From Cordylochernes scorpioides (lineage: Eukaryota > Arthropoda > Arachnida > Pseudoscorpiones > Chernetidae), in contig CP092884.1 of NCBI GenBank assembly GCA_030710605.1, positions 23,293,483-23,357,482 on the forward strand: 64,000 nt of DNA, written 5' to 3'. Position numbers and translations under genes: made by a program. Of the stretch, positions 63,988 through 64,000 are shown in pieces. The number at the start of each line of letters is the position of its first letter. The first letter of the stretch is position 1. The notes under the pieces are model-generated. The model did no database searches, had not been told where the DNA came from, and saw nothing but the letters and a program-made list of their open reading frames with translations.

Positions 63988-64000
63988 AAATTATTTTAGA

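Overview
This is eukaryotic, AT-rich, intron/intergenic-type DNA from an invertebrate, packed with decayed and nested transposable elements. There is no bacterial gene organisation, and only one short stretch looks like a host exon. The repeat mix fits an arthropod, most likely a chelicerate such as a spider: N-terminal-endonuclease Penelope-like elements (PLEs) of the Naiad type, canonical PLEs with hammerhead-type 3' motifs, Gypsy and BEL retrotransposons, Tc1, mariner and pogo elements, Helitron helicase pieces and tRNA-derived SINEs. The host assignment is inference.

Layout. 1-3366: 3' part of a Gypsy element (family B). 3367-3950: 3' end of a canonical PLE. 4311-4421 (-): possible host exon encoding one transmembrane helix. 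4557-5570: fold-back PLE with a 12-bp target duplication. 6218-11481 (-): nearly full-length Gypsy (family A) with both LTRs. 11.5-19.4 kb: SINEs, MITEs, a GC-rich LINE 3' half (13440-14850), PLE hairpins, and a palindrome with a tRNA-like core (16092-16476). 19404-21752: internally deleted Gypsy B copy in a (TA)n tract. 21974-23246: DD37D mariner. 24.2-24.9 kb: LINE remnants. 25241-33903: Naiad PLE complex with tandem and inverted copies, split by a (TA)n-flanked element carrying two hammerhead ribozymes. 33.9-34.3 kb: LINE ORF1/endonuclease remnant. 35.1-38.6 kb: rearranged Helitron helicase with tandem duplications, interrupted by a palindromic PLE with a 12-bp TSD. 39.9-41.3 kb: satellite with a two-monomer higher-order unit. 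42.5-43.3 kb: GC-rich LINE reverse transcriptase. 43.3-46.2 kb: PLE and MITE debris. 46576-53815: Gypsy family C with 692-bp LTRs, containing a Tc1 element (50756-52253) whose transposase is full length but has lost two catalytic residues. 53816-54200: a second hammerhead-bearing short element. 54307-58356: second Naiad family as a 4-kb palindrome. 58360-60352: internally deleted Gypsy family D. 60.3-64 kb: hammerhead-family relics, a BEL/Pao gag fragment, a further palindromic repeat family and a MITE.

How it works together. No host pathway is visible. The window is a record of retroelement activity. (TA)n tracts recur as insertion sites. PLEs repeatedly end up as inverted duplications. Short non-autonomous elements keep hammerhead ribozyme sequences. 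Gypsy elements persist as copies that have lost most of pol but keep LTRs and the start of gag.
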